From positions 1 to 64,000 of the forward strand of contig CABQLY010000010.1 in NCBI GenBank assembly GCA_902465155.1: a stretch of 64,000 nucleotides of DNA, given 5' to 3'. Each line of letters opens with the position of its first letter. Within the stretch, counting starts at the first letter, position 1. Below are positions 1-8,127 of this stretch, one piece after another. Made by a program: the position numbers and the translations under genes. The notes beneath the pieces are model-generated. The model was not told where the DNA came from. It worked only from the letters and a program-made list of their open reading frames with translations, and ran no database searches. The DNA comes from an uncultured Oscillospiraceae bacterium. Lineage in GTDB: Bacteria > Bacillota > Clostridia > Oscillospirales > Acutalibacteraceae.

Positions 1-101
1 TCTGCGCCCGTTTTGCCGCTTTCCCCTACCCACGATTTTTTGCGGCAAATTTTGCAAAATTTTTTAAAAGCTTAAATTGCTAAAAAAATTAGCAGCAACA
101 T

Positions 102-140
102 TAAAACCGCGGCCACCAAAAAAGGCAGCCGCGGTGCGTT
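102..140 (-). terminator. Terminator of the rhamnosidase gene
   Basis: On the minus strand an 8-bp GC-rich stem (106-113 with 128-135) is followed by a short T-run. It lies just past the stop codon of the rhamnosidase gene. Nothing else is recognisable in bases 1-101. Confidence 0.6.
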
Positions 141-168
141 TTAAAAAGCAAAGGGGTGGTTTTAAAGC

Positions 169-2487
169 TTAGGCCTTGTAAAAGGTGTAGCTGCCGGATT
201 TTGCCGGCAAAACGGTTTGCTTGCTTTTATTGTTACACATAAAATAGTACCCGTTTTTCAGCCGAATTTCGCCGGTAACGCCTTCTGGCACGGTTAAGGT
301 TAGCTCTACGGCATTATTGCTGCGCTGCCACGAAACCTGAACTTTGCCGGCCGGTACGCCAATTTCGCCCTTGGCGTAGTCTAACGACGAAATAAATTCG
401 GGAGAAATTTCTACCTCGTTGGCGTTGCGGGCATAAGGGTTTACCTTAATGCCGGCCAAGTTCTTTAAAAACCAGGAGCTTACATCCCCAAAAAAGTGGT
501 GGTTTTTAGAGTTGGGACTGTCGGCCGGGGTTAAAAACGCCTCGAACAGCGCGGTGCAGTTTTCGGCGGCAACCCAGTGCCCGTAGGAGGGGTAATCGGT
601 TCGCGTAATCATTTTATACGCCAGCTCGGCCTGACCAAAGGCCGAAAGCACATGAAAAATAACACGCGCGCCAAGGCAGCCGGTATCTAAATGGTCGTCC
701 TGCTCGTGAATCAGGTTTAACAAAACAGCAAAAGCGGCCGGTTTTTCATAATCGGTAAATAAATCGTACGCAATGGCCATGGCTTGGGAGGCCTGGCAGC
801 TGCCCAGCACGGTAACTTTGTCGCTTAAAATCAGTTCTCGGCGCGCGGCCTTGTAAAATTCTGCCCACAAAGCCGCCGCAAACTCCGCTTGCGGCAATAA
901 ATTTACCGCCCGCAGCATAATCTCGGCCTTTTTGCAAATATCTAAGCACATTAAGGTGTCGGTAACCTCTAACGGGGCCTTGGGGGTGTTTTGCCCAATT
1001 TGCACCCAATCACCCAGCCCAATGTGCATAAGCCCGCGGGAATCCCTTTTGGTAGAAATGTAGTGCAAATAGCGCATAAACGCCGCGGCGTTTTCTAAAA
1101 TAATATCGGTATCGTTCCGGTAAATCCAAGTGTAATAAGGCAGGTAAAACAGTACACTGTCCCAAGCCGGGCCGTTACCCCAGGCAAAGCCCCAGCCCCC
1201 GGTTGGAATAATACCGGGCAATGCGCCGTCCTCCCGCTGGGCCTTACGAATATTGTTCAGCCACTCGTGGTAGCTGCGCTCCGGCGTTAAATGGAACAGC
1301 ATTTGCTCTGCCGAAAGGGCCGCGTCGGCAGTCCAGCCGTTTTTTTCGCGGTGTGGGCAATCGGTTGGAAAATAATAAAAGTTAGAAATATCGGCATTGT
1401 AGGTTGCTTTTTGCAGCTGGTTTACAATGGCGTTAGAGCAGCTAAAGCTGCCGTTTACCTTTAAATTAGACGACATAACTTCGTAGCTTAACAGCTCCGG
1501 CACCGCCTGCTCGGGCGTAAGCCCCGAAACCAAGCAATAACGAAAGCCTTGGTAAGTAAAGGTTGGGGCGTACTCCTCGGTGCCGTTTCCGCTTAGGGTG
1601 TAAACAATGCGGTGGTTATACCGGTGCGGCTGAAAGCTCATGGCGCGCAGGTCCAGCCCGCCGTCCTCGGCAAGCAGCTCCCCAAACTGCAAACAAATTG
1701 TTTGCCCCTTGCGGCCGTTAATTCTTAGGCGTATGTTGCCGGCAAGGTTCTCTCCAAAATCGTAAATATACCCGTCCATTTCCCCTTTACTTATTGGAAA
1801 AACCGGCAGATTTTCGCGGGTTACCGGCAGGTGGGTAATGTGCCCCTTTTGAACCGAAACGGGGTGCAGCGTTTTTAAAACGGTAATGGGTTCGGCGGCG
1901 CAAAGCCGGGCCTCCCCGCGCGGCGTTTCGGCCAAAATAGCGTTTTGCCAGCCGCTGTCATCAAATTCCGGCAGGTTCCAGCCTGCAAGCTCCCGGTTGG
2001 CGTCGTAAATCTCGCCAATGCGCAAATCGTCAAACAATATGGGCGAAGGGTGCGTCTTAAAGCTCTCATCGGCAAAAATCTCCTCCTGCTCGCCGTTTTC
2101 GTAGGTAATTTGCAGCGCCATTGCCAGCTTTGGCGCACTGCGGTACGGTACATCCTGAAAATCCCAAATCGTGCCGCCGGGGCAGTTTAACATACCGTTG
2201 CCAAGGCAAAAGCCCAGCACATTTTTGCCGGCGGTAAGGTGGGCGGTAAGGTCGTATTCGTCGTAATACAAAATATCGTCCGGGTTAGAAATGTACGGCG
2301 CCAGCAAACCCTTGGTTAAACGGTTGCCGTTTACAAACAGCTCGTAAAAGCCAAGTCCACACACCGTAACGGTAGCCTGCCGCACCTTTGCCTTAGGGGT
2401 AAAGCTTTTGCGTAAATACGGGGCGGGAATGTGCTTGCCGTATTCAGAATACTCTTTTGTTGCTGCAATAAAGTTTTTAGAAAACAT
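169..2487 (-). CDS. Alpha-L-rhamnosidase, GH78 family
   Basis: Predicted to remove terminal alpha-L-rhamnose from plant or bacterial glycans. It is 772 aa with no signal peptide, so probably cytoplasmic and acting on imported oligosaccharides. The N-terminal part is beta-rich (rhamnosidase N and concanavalin-like domains), with the typical YDFGENLAG stretch near residue 245. The catalytic segment DCPHREKNGWTADA gives D376, E381 and D388, the same 5- and 7-residue spacing as the GH78 general-acid loop. I start at 2487 rather than an in-frame ATG at 2502, because that upstream ATG is itself part of the GGAGGA ribosome-binding site lying 7 nt before 2487. Single gene with its own promoter, divergent from the lipoprotein gene. 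No rhamnose-catabolic genes are nearby, so substrate is inferred from family only. Confidence 0.85.
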   Translation of the reverse strand: MFSKNFIAATKEYSEYGKHIPAPYLRKSFTPKAKVRQATVTVCGLGFYELFVNGNRLTKGLLAPYISNPDDILYYDEYDLTAHLTAGKNVLGFCLGNGMLNCPGGTIWDFQDVPYRSAPKLAMALQITYENGEQEEIFADESFKTHPSPILFDDLRIGEIYDANRELAGWNLPEFDDSGWQNAILAETPRGEARLCAAEPITVLKTLHPVSVQKGHITHLPVTRENLPVFPISKGEMDGYIYDFGENLAGNIRLRINGRKGQTICLQFGELLAEDGGLDLRAMSFQPHRYNHRIVYTLSGNGTEEYAPTFTYQGFRYCLVSGLTPEQAVPELLSYEVMSSNLKVNGSFSCSNAIVNQLQKATYNADISNFYYFPTDCPHREKNGWTADAALSAEQMLFHLTPERSYHEWLNNIRKAQREDGALPGIIPTGGWGFAWGNGPAWDSVLFYLPYYTWIYRNDTDIILENAAAFMRYLHYISTKRDSRGLMHIGLGDWVQIGQNTPKAPLEVTDTLMCLDICKKAEIMLRAVNLLPQAEFAAALWAEFYKAARRELILSDKVTVLGSCQASQAMAIAYDLFTDYEKPAAFAVLLNLIHEQDDHLDTGCLGARVIFHVLSAFGQAELAYKMITRTDYPSYGHWVAAENCTALFEAFLTPADSPNSKNHHFFGDVSSWFLKNLAGIKVNPYARNANEVEISPEFISSLDYAKGEIGVPAGKVQVSWQRSNNAVELTLTVPEGVTGEIRLKNGYYFMCNNKSKQTVLPAKSGSYTFYKA

Positions 2488-2568
2488 GGTAAATTCCTCC
2501 ATAGCGTGTTTTCGGCAAGGCGCTAATGCTTTATTTTGGCCTAAAACCCGCTGAATTTGCTACTTATT

Positions 2569-2597
2569 AACATAACGGATTAGAACCGCGTTGTCAA
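2569..2597 (-). promoter_or_regulatory. Promoter of the rhamnosidase gene
   Basis: Minus-strand TTGACA (2592-2597) and TATGTT (2569-2574) are separated by 17 bp, about 80 bp upstream of the start codon. It is back-to-back with the lipoprotein promoter. Confidence 0.7.
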
Positions 2598-2668
2598 GTA
2601 ATATTTCGGCCATTTTTTTGTATTTTTCCGCCCTTCGTAAACTTTGTAAACCTTTTAAAACAAAATGT

Positions 2669-2697
2669 TTGACAAAACAGCGCAAAGGGGTTATAAT
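2669..2697 (+). promoter_or_regulatory. Promoter of the lipoprotein-U32 operon
   Basis: TTGACA (2669-2674), 17-bp spacer, TATAAT (2692-2697): a full consensus sigma-A promoter. The gene start follows at 2754 with a TAGGAG ribosome-binding site. Confidence 0.85.
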
Positions 2698-2753
2698 ATT
2701 TAATGTAATTATTACAAGTGGTATTGCGGCCATTTTTTTAAGTAGGAGTTTTT

Positions 2754-3236
2754 ATGTTTAAACCAACGCTACGCCGAATTGTTTCTGTGCTTTTAGGGGT
2801 GCTTGTGCTGCTTTCTTTTGCCAGCTGTAACCGTGCAGCGCTTTCTCCGGCCGAAATTACCGAAAGTATTAAAACCAACCATCACTTTTCCTCATTAAGC
2901 GAGCTAAGCGGCGATAAGCTTTCTGCCTATTTTCAATTTAACGATTCGGATGTAAAGCGCTTTAGCGTTTACATTAGCAACGCTACCGAATCTTCCGATG
3001 TTATTGCGGCTTTTGAGTTCCGTGATGATACTGAAAAATCTAAAATTATGAATGGCGTTTCGCTGTTTTTAAACAACAAAGCCGAGGTTTACAAAAATAG
3101 TTTTGAGGCCGAGTACCAAAAAATTTTAAACCGCATTTTTATGCAGGTAGATTCGGTTATTGTTGTAGTAATTTGTGAGGATTACCGCCAGGTTGAAACA
3201 GAGCTGAAAGACCTGGGCGGGCAGCTGCTTTCGTAA
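2754..3236 (+). CDS. DUF4358-like lipoprotein
   Basis: A 160-aa secreted lipoprotein of unknown function. A basic N-terminus (KPTLRR) and a hydrophobic stretch end in the lipobox SFASC, so C25 is the likely lipidated cysteine. The mature part has the pattern I associate with the clostridial DUF4358 family: a short region about variation in state (SVYISNATESSDVIAAFEF), a helix, then a hydrophobic strand VDSVIVVVICED. The family assignment is from memory. Its TAA stop overlaps the ATG of the U32 peptidase gene by one base, so the two are translationally coupled. It could be a membrane-surface partner for an unrelated process; no function can be claimed. Confidence 0.6.
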   Translation: MFKPTLRRIVSVLLGVLVLLSFASCNRAALSPAEITESIKTNHHFSSLSELSGDKLSAYFQFNDSDVKRFSVYISNATESSDVIAAFEFRDDTEKSKIMNGVSLFLNNKAEVYKNSFEAEYQKILNRIFMQVDSVIVVVICEDYRQVETELKDLGGQLLS

Positions 3237-5314
3237 TGAAAAAACAAGAAAATACCGTACCGGGCTCCCCCGCGCTTGAAATTTTAGCGCCGGCCGGCAA
3301 CCTTAGCTCCCTTATTGCTGCGGTGCGCAGCGGGGCCAATGCCGTTTATTTTGGGGCCGATTGTTTTAATGCCCGCCAAAATGCCGAGAATTTTAGCGGT
3401 GCCAGCCTTGTAGAGGCCGTTGATTACTGCCGCCTTTTTGGCGTTAAAACCTACTTAACCTTAAACACCCTAATTGCCAACGCCGAGCTTTCGCGCGCGG
3501 TTGAATTGGCCGTTTTTGCCGCAAACGCCGGTGTAAATGCCCTTATTGTGCAAGATATTGGCCTGTGCGGCATTTTACACAGCAAGCTGCCGCAAATTGA
3601 GCTGCACGCCTCTACCCAAATGTCGGTGCACTCCCCCGCCGCCCTGCCGTTTTTAAAAGAGCTTGGCATTACGCGGGTGGTAGCCGCGCGGGAAATGTCG
3701 CAATCTGAGCTGCAAGCCTTTTGCAGTGCCGCCAAAAAGCTGAATATTGAGGTGGAAGTTTTTATTCACGGCGCGCTTTGTATGTCGGTTTCCGGCCAAT
3801 GCTACTTCAGCGCATTTTTAGGGGGGCGCAGCGCCAACCGCGGCCTGTGTGCCGGAACCTGCCGGCTGCCGTTTTTGTGCGGTAAAGCGCAAAACGCGTT
3901 AAGCTTAAAAGATCTTAGCCTTATGCACCACCTGCAGACCCTGCAAAAGCTTGGCGTTGCCAGCGCTAAAATAGAGGGGCGAATGAAACGCCCGGAGTAT
4001 GTTGCAGCGGCAGTTCACTGCGCCGTTACCGCTTTAAAAAACGGTGCGCCCGCACCGGGGGACGAAGCCTTGCTGCGGCATGTATTCTCCCGCAGCGGAT
4101 TTACAAGCGGCTATTTTACCGGCCACCGCGGCAGCGAGATGTTTGGCGCCCGCAGCAAGGATGACGCCGTTGCCCCTGCAACCCTAAAACAGCTGCACCA
4201 ACATTACCGTGTTGACCCGCAGCCCGTTTTGCTTGCGGCCAAGCTAAAGCTTTTAAACAACAAAACCGCGCTTACGCTAACCGCCAACGGGCAAACTGCC
4301 AGCGCTTTTGGCCCCGCGCCGGAGGCGCCGCAAACCGCCCCGCTAAGCAGCGAAAAAGCGCAAGCCTGCCTTGAAAAATTAGGCGGAACGCCCTACCGTT
4401 TAAACCAGTTTACCTTACAAAACCCGCTGGGGCTAACGGTGCGTTTAAGCAATTTAAACCGGTTAAAGGCTAACGCGGTGCAGGCTTTAAACCAAAAGCG
4501 ACTGCAGTCGGGCAAGCAGCAGCTTGCCTACACCTTTAGCCCCCCGGCACCCCGCCCGCGTACCCCGCAAGGCTGGTTTTTAAGGCTGCAGCAGCCCGAC
4601 CAGTTACCGCAAAACCTTTTAGGGGTTACCGGTTACGGCTTGCCGGCCGGCTGTTTTACGGCAGGTATTCCGGCCGGGCTAAAACAACAGCTGCTTTGGG
4701 CCGAATTACCGCGAACCAATTTTAACGAATTTGCCTTTTTTCAAACACTAACGCAGCTTAAGCACGCTGGCGTGCAAGGGGTTGTTGTGCAAAACATTGC
4801 CCAAATTAAACCGGCCTTAACAGCGGGCTTTAAAATTTTTGGGGGCTTTGGTTTAAATATTTTTAACAGCTGCACGGCGCAGCACCTTTTAAACGCCGGG
4901 CTTTGTGGCGGGGTGCTTTCGCCCGAGCTTAGCTTAGCGCAGCTGCCGCAGGTTTGCGCGGCGCCGCCGCAATTTAAGCTTTACAGTTTTGGTTACGGCT
5001 ACTTCCCCCTAATGCTGCTTCGTAATTGCCCGGTAAAGGCACACAAGGGCTGCCAAAAGCATTTGGCCTGCAGCATTACCGACCGTAAAGGCGAGCGTTT
5101 TACCCTGCGCTGCAGCAGGGAAAGTATTCAGCTTTATAACAACCGTCCCATTTATTTTGGCGACAGGGTTTCGCAGCTTTCGGCCAACGGCTGTTACCTT
5201 TATTTTACCACCGAAACCGCTAAAGAGGTTGAAGCAATTATTACCCTGTTTCGCAACGGACAAAGGTTCCCCGGTGCGTTTACCAAGGGCCTGTTACAAA
5301 ATGGCGTTAAATAA
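3236..5314 (+). CDS. U32 family peptidase-like protein (RlhA/DUF3656 type)
   Basis: A 692-aa member of the U32 family. The N-terminus EILAPAGNLSSLIAAVRSGA, the cysteine-rich block with SGQCYFS and CAGTC (around residues 185-220) and KIEGRMKRPEYVAAAV are family hallmarks. The cysteines are expected to hold an iron-sulfur cluster. In E. coli, family members RlhA and TrhP hydroxylate 23S rRNA or tRNA, so an RNA-modifying role is more likely than proteolysis. The long C-terminal half resembles the DUF3656 region of RlhA. It is coupled to the preceding lipoprotein gene by a one-base overlap. A second U32 gene of the shorter TrhP type sits at the right edge of the window. Confidence 0.8.
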   Translation: MKKQENTVPGSPALEILAPAGNLSSLIAAVRSGANAVYFGADCFNARQNAENFSGASLVEAVDYCRLFGVKTYLTLNTLIANAELSRAVELAVFAANAGVNALIVQDIGLCGILHSKLPQIELHASTQMSVHSPAALPFLKELGITRVVAAREMSQSELQAFCSAAKKLNIEVEVFIHGALCMSVSGQCYFSAFLGGRSANRGLCAGTCRLPFLCGKAQNALSLKDLSLMHHLQTLQKLGVASAKIEGRMKRPEYVAAAVHCAVTALKNGAPAPGDEALLRHVFSRSGFTSGYFTGHRGSEMFGARSKDDAVAPATLKQLHQHYRVDPQPVLLAAKLKLLNNKTALTLTANGQTASAFGPAPEAPQTAPLSSEKAQACLEKLGGTPYRLNQFTLQNPLGLTVRLSNLNRLKANAVQALNQKRLQSGKQQLAYTFSPPAPRPRTPQGWFLRLQQPDQLPQNLLGVTGYGLPAGCFTAGIPAGLKQQLLWAELPRTNFNEFAFFQTLTQLKHAGVQGVVVQNIAQIKPALTAGFKIFGGFGLNIFNSCTAQHLLNAGLCGGVLSPELSLAQLPQVCAAPPQFKLYSFGYGYFPLMLLRNCPVKAHKGCQKHLACSITDRKGERFTLRCSRESIQLYNNRPIYFGDRVSQLSANGCYLYFTTETAKEVEAIITLFRNGQRFPGAFTKGLLQNGVK

Positions 5315-5343
5315 AAAAAGCACGCGTAAAAACGCATGCTTTT
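5313..5343 (-). terminator. Terminator after tRNA-Thr
   Basis: The minus strand has an 11-bp stem (one G-U pair) with a loop of T residues followed by seven T. It lies just downstream of the tRNA 3' end and just past the stop of the plus-strand U32 gene, so it may serve both. Confidence 0.75.
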
Positions 5344-5347
5344 GTGC

Positions 5348-5422
5348 TGGAGCTGATGGTCGGAATCGAACCGACAACCTGCTCATTACGAGTGAGCCGC
5401 TCTGCCATTGAGCCACACCAGC
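5348..5422 (-). tRNA. tRNA-Thr (anticodon CGT)
   Basis: A 75-nt cloverleaf with encoded CCA. The acceptor GCTGGTG pairs with CATCAGC, the D stem is GCTC/GAGC, the anticodon stem GCTCA/TGAGC encloses CTCGTAA (anticodon CGT, reads ACG), and the T arm is GTCGG-TTCGATT-CCGAC. Confidence 0.95.
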
Positions 5423-5437
5423 AAGAGGACGCTTTTT

Positions 5438-5466
5438 ATTATACCAATTATTTAGCAGATAGTCAA
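5438..5466 (-). promoter_or_regulatory. Promoter of tRNA-Thr
   Basis: Minus-strand TTGACT (5461-5466), 17-bp spacer and TATAAT (5438-5443), about 15 bp before the tRNA 5' end. No comparable promoter was found for the XRE gene on the other strand. Confidence 0.85.
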
Positions 5467-5498
5467 GCCCAAAATTCAAAAAATCAGGAGTGTTCAAA

Positions 5499-5948
5499 AT
5501 GTCAGAAAAATTTGAGAAATCTGAGATCGCGCGCAATCTAATTAAAATCCGTAAGGATAACGGCTTTACCCAAAGCAATGTTGCGGAGTATTTAAAAATT
5601 AAACGCTCTACCTACGCTTACTACGAAAGAAATGTATATCCCCCGCAGGATATTATTAAAAAGCTTTCGCAGCTTTACAATATTGGTATGCACGAGCTGC
5701 TGTACGGCAAGCCGGACCCGGTAGAAGTAAACCGCATTAAGCTTTCCTCTGCCGAAATTAATGACGACAGCGTACTTTCTTTTAAAAATGAGCATGACTT
5801 TTTTGGCCCCAACGCTTTTGACGGCACAAACCTTTCTACCCTTACGGTAAAAGAGCGCAAGCTGGTTGCCATGTTCCGCTTGCTGCCGGCACAATACCGC
5901 GACCGCATTTTGCGCGAGCTGGAGGAGTTAACCGACAAGTTGGATTAA
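5499..5948 (+). CDS. XRE-family helix-turn-helix regulator
   Basis: A 149-aa DNA-binding protein. Residues 8-62 form a Cro/C1-type HTH (IRKDNGFTQSNVAEYLKIK then STYAYYERN), with the YERN turn typical of XRE proteins. The C-terminal ~85 residues are an uncharacterised acidic/helical region ending in a PAQYRDRILRELEEL helix, probably for dimerisation. I chose the ATG at 5499, placed 8 nt after AGGAG, over an in-frame GTG at 5490 that overlaps this site. It stands alone between two tRNA genes. Targets are unknown; it resembles stand-alone stress or phage-type regulators but no prophage is nearby. Confidence 0.8.
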   Translation: MSEKFEKSEIARNLIKIRKDNGFTQSNVAEYLKIKRSTYAYYERNVYPPQDIIKKLSQLYNIGMHELLYGKPDPVEVNRIKLSSAEINDDSVLSFKNEHDFFGPNAFDGTNLSTLTVKERKLVAMFRLLPAQYRDRILRELEELTDKLD

Positions 5949-6089
5949 CACAGCCACTTTTGCGGCAGCTTTGGCTTGGTAACCGCGGCACTTTTGCAAA
6001 ACCTTAATTTTAAAATTGAATTTATTAAAACTGTACCCGCCTATTTTACAAATTTATTTTAAAAAAGCTTATTTTTTTAAAAATTTCTC

Positions 6090-6118
6090 TTGACTTTTGC
6101 GGCTCGATTTACTATAAT
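6090..6118 (+). promoter_or_regulatory. Promoter of tRNA-Pro
   Basis: TTGACT (6090-6095), 17-bp spacer, TATAAT (6113-6118), about 26 bp upstream of the tRNA. Confidence 0.85.
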
Positions 6119-6144
6119 ATTTAAGTCGGCTTTAGGCCGTACTT

Positions 6145-6221
6145 CGAGGTGTGGCTCAGTTTGGTAGAGCGCTGCGTTCGGGACGCAGAGGTCGCAAGTT
6201 CGAATCTTGTCACCTCGACCA
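6145..6221 (+). tRNA. tRNA-Pro (anticodon CGG)
   Basis: A 77-nt cloverleaf with encoded CCA. The acceptor CGAGGTG pairs with CACCTCG, the D stem is GCTC/GAGC, and the anticodon stem CTGCG/CGCAG encloses TTCGGGA, giving anticodon CGG (reads CCG). Confidence 0.95.
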
Positions 6222-6224
6222 GTT

Positions 6225-6258
6225 AAAAAGCACTTAGCTTAACGCTAAGTGCTTTTTT
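6225..6258 (+). terminator. Terminator after tRNA-Pro
   Basis: Perfect stem (AAGCACTTAGC with GCTAAGTGCTT), 5-nt loop and six T, directly after the tRNA. Confidence 0.9.
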
Positions 6259-6545
6259 GTTTGCAAGGAATACCCTTTGTAAAGCTTATATTTTGCAAAG
6301 CATACAAGCTGTTAGGCAACAAGGCTTTACTTTTACTGAACCAATAGCTCGGTGAGTAGCCCAGCGTACGGCTGCAGACAATAGCAAGTGCAGTTCAGCA
6401 ACAAAGTTTGCTTTACTTGCAGCCGGGTAAAAATAAGGCAAAACCCTTTTGGCTGCAACCTTAAAACATTCGGGTCAGCAATAAAACCTGGCGTTTATTT
6501 TGTGCCCAATAGCTTTTTTATACTGGTACTATAAAACAAACAAGT
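6259..6545. other. Intergenic stretch with no recognised feature
   Basis: About 290 bases between the tRNA-Pro terminator and the terminator of the M23 gene. I see no credible ORF with a ribosome-binding site, no tRNA fold and no long repeat. It could hold a small RNA but nothing in the sequence supports one. Confidence 0.4.
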
Positions 6546-6581
6546 ACAAAAACAGCCGTAGGTAACAAACTACCTACGGCT
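6546..6581 (-). terminator. Terminator of the M23 peptidase gene
   Basis: Perfect 11-bp stem (6554-6564 with 6571-6581) around a 6-nt loop, followed on the minus strand by GTTTTTGT. Confidence 0.85.
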
Positions 6582-6650
6582 ATAAAATTCTAACCTGCAA
6601 AACCTGCTAATGCAACGCAATAAATAATTATAAATATTCAGCCAAAAAGC

Positions 6651-7913
6651 TTAGTTAGAGCCAATATAAGGCACCGGGTTTACATAAGAGCCGTTTACCC
6701 GTACCTCAAAATGCAAATGGTTCCCGGTGGCGTAGCCGGTGCGGCCAACGGCGGCAATACTCTCCCCCGCGGCTACCTTGTCGCCCTTAGAAACGGCTAA
6801 GGTGCTGTTGTGCGCGTAAAGGGTTGTTAAGCCATTGCCGTGGTCAATAATAATGTAGTTGCCGTACCCGCTGGAATAGCCCGCATAGCTAACCGTACCG
6901 GCCGCCGCAGCGTAAACCGGGGTGCCGGCCTTGGCAACAATATCCATGCCCTTGTGGTTGCGGTCATCCCCAACATAGCTGCTAACATAAGAGCCCGAAA
7001 CCCTTTTAACCGGCCAAAGCATTGGGGCGTTACCATTTTTGTCGGCCGAATACATTTTTTTGGTGCCAACCAAAACCTGTTCATCTACCGGGGCGGTAAT
7101 CTGCTCGGTGCCAATTTCGGTTTTTTGCTCGCTGCCGTTATCGTCAACCGTTACGCGGTAGGTTACCTTCTCCTGCCCTACTACGCCCTTGGTTTTAATT
7201 TTGGTAGAGCCAATGTAAAGGTCCTCGGTTTTAATTTCGGTGGTTTTGTAGTTTACCTTGCGCACCTCGGTGGTGGTGTAAACTTCCTCCACCGGCAGGC
7301 TGCCAGCGCCGGTATTTAGGTAAGCCTGCAAACTTGGCGTGGCGCTTAAAGCGGTAACGGTGGTGTATTCCTCCTTTACCGCTACGCGGGGCGAAAGCTC
7401 GGCTTTTTCTAAATTGTTTTTGGCTTTATAGGCCGCAATATACTCCTGCAGGCTGTTATTTATTTCGGCGGTTGTATCTGCTTTGGCTACAACGCTGCTA
7501 TCTAAATAAAGCAGGGCCGATTTGGTAATGCCGGCAGAGCCGGAAATAATTAACTCGGAAAGGGACTGCGCCGAAAGCAGCTGCGAGGAGGATGTAACAC
7601 AATCATGCGTGGTGGGAACGGCTAAAAGCGCATTGCATTGGCTGTTAGAAATCGTATTAACGGCCAGCACCTGCGCTTTGGCAATAACAGAGTGATCTTT
7701 TACAAAGCCAACAGAAACATTATTCAGCAGCACCTGCACCGCCTGTACCGAGCGGGTAGCCTGCAGCGCACCAAAGCCAACCAAGCCAATAACCAAAACC
7801 GCCAGTAAGGCAGCGGCTAAACGCGGCAAGCGGCGCACCGTTTGCCCCAAAGCCCGGGCACAGCGCAAAATAACACCTTTTAATAAACGAAAAAAAGCAA
7901 TTAGAAAATTCAC
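6651..7913 (-). CDS. Membrane-anchored M23 peptidoglycan endopeptidase with G5 domain
   Basis: A 420-aa cell-wall hydrolase. A basic N-terminus is followed by one transmembrane segment (about 33-53), leaving the rest outside. Residues ~207-286 form a G5 domain (EVYTTTEVRKVNYKTTEIKT onward), which in other proteins binds carbohydrate or peptidoglycan. Residues ~298-420 are a LytM/M23 zinc peptidase with H320 and D324 (NHKGMDI) and HLH at 399-401 as metal and catalytic residues, all intact. Architecture resembles SpoIIQ-like or daughter-cell-separation peptidases, but the exact role is not known. The start is GTG at 7913 with GAGGTGA just upstream. It is monocistronic with its own promoter. Confidence 0.88.
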   Translation of the reverse strand: MNFLIAFFRLLKGVILRCARALGQTVRRLPRLAAALLAVLVIGLVGFGALQATRSVQAVQVLLNNVSVGFVKDHSVIAKAQVLAVNTISNSQCNALLAVPTTHDCVTSSSQLLSAQSLSELIISGSAGITKSALLYLDSSVVAKADTTAEINNSLQEYIAAYKAKNNLEKAELSPRVAVKEEYTTVTALSATPSLQAYLNTGAGSLPVEEVYTTTEVRKVNYKTTEIKTEDLYIGSTKIKTKGVVGQEKVTYRVTVDDNGSEQKTEIGTEQITAPVDEQVLVGTKKMYSADKNGNAPMLWPVKRVSGSYVSSYVGDDRNHKGMDIVAKAGTPVYAAAAGTVSYAGYSSGYGNYIIIDHGNGLTTLYAHNSTLAVSKGDKVAAGESIAAVGRTGYATGNHLHFEVRVNGSYVNPVPYIGSN

Positions 7914-7965
7914 AAAGTCACCTCGTGGAAATTCAAAACAGCAATATTTTTAAAACGATGTTATT

Positions 7966-7994
7966 ATTCTACCAAAATAATTACAAAATTGCAA
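7966..7994 (-). promoter_or_regulatory. Promoter of the M23 peptidase gene
   Basis: Minus-strand TTGCAA (7989-7994), 17 bp, TAGAAT (7966-7971), about 45 bp upstream of the GTG start. The AT-rich space up to polC also has a TATAAT-like box near 8079 without a good -35. Confidence 0.6.
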
Positions 7995-8096
7995 CCTTTG
8001 GCTACACTTTGTAATAAAATACAGCATATTGCCCAAAATAAATAGCACTTATTTTGGAAATATACTGTATTATAGCCTATAATATTAAAATTGTTG

Positions 8097-8115
8097 CTGT
8101 AACAATTTGTTACAG
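8097..8115. other. Perfect hairpin behind polC
   Basis: CTGTAACA and TGTTACAG flank a 3-nt loop, just downstream of the polC stop. The T-run lies on the plus-strand side, so it is a poor intrinsic terminator for polC itself; it may be a 3' stabilising stem. Confidence 0.45.
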
Positions 8116-8127
8116 TTTTTCGTCGCA

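Noticed and set aside
5344..5541. Small open frames across the tRNA-Thr gene
   Set aside because: They overlap a complete tRNA and its promoter and have no supporting start signals.
6259..6545. Possible small RNA or riboswitch
   Set aside because: No conserved riboswitch core, promoter-terminator pair or strong fold was recognised.
8097..8115. Intrinsic terminator of polC
   Set aside because: The hairpin is perfect, but the T-run follows it on the plus strand, the wrong side for polC. Left as a hairpin only.
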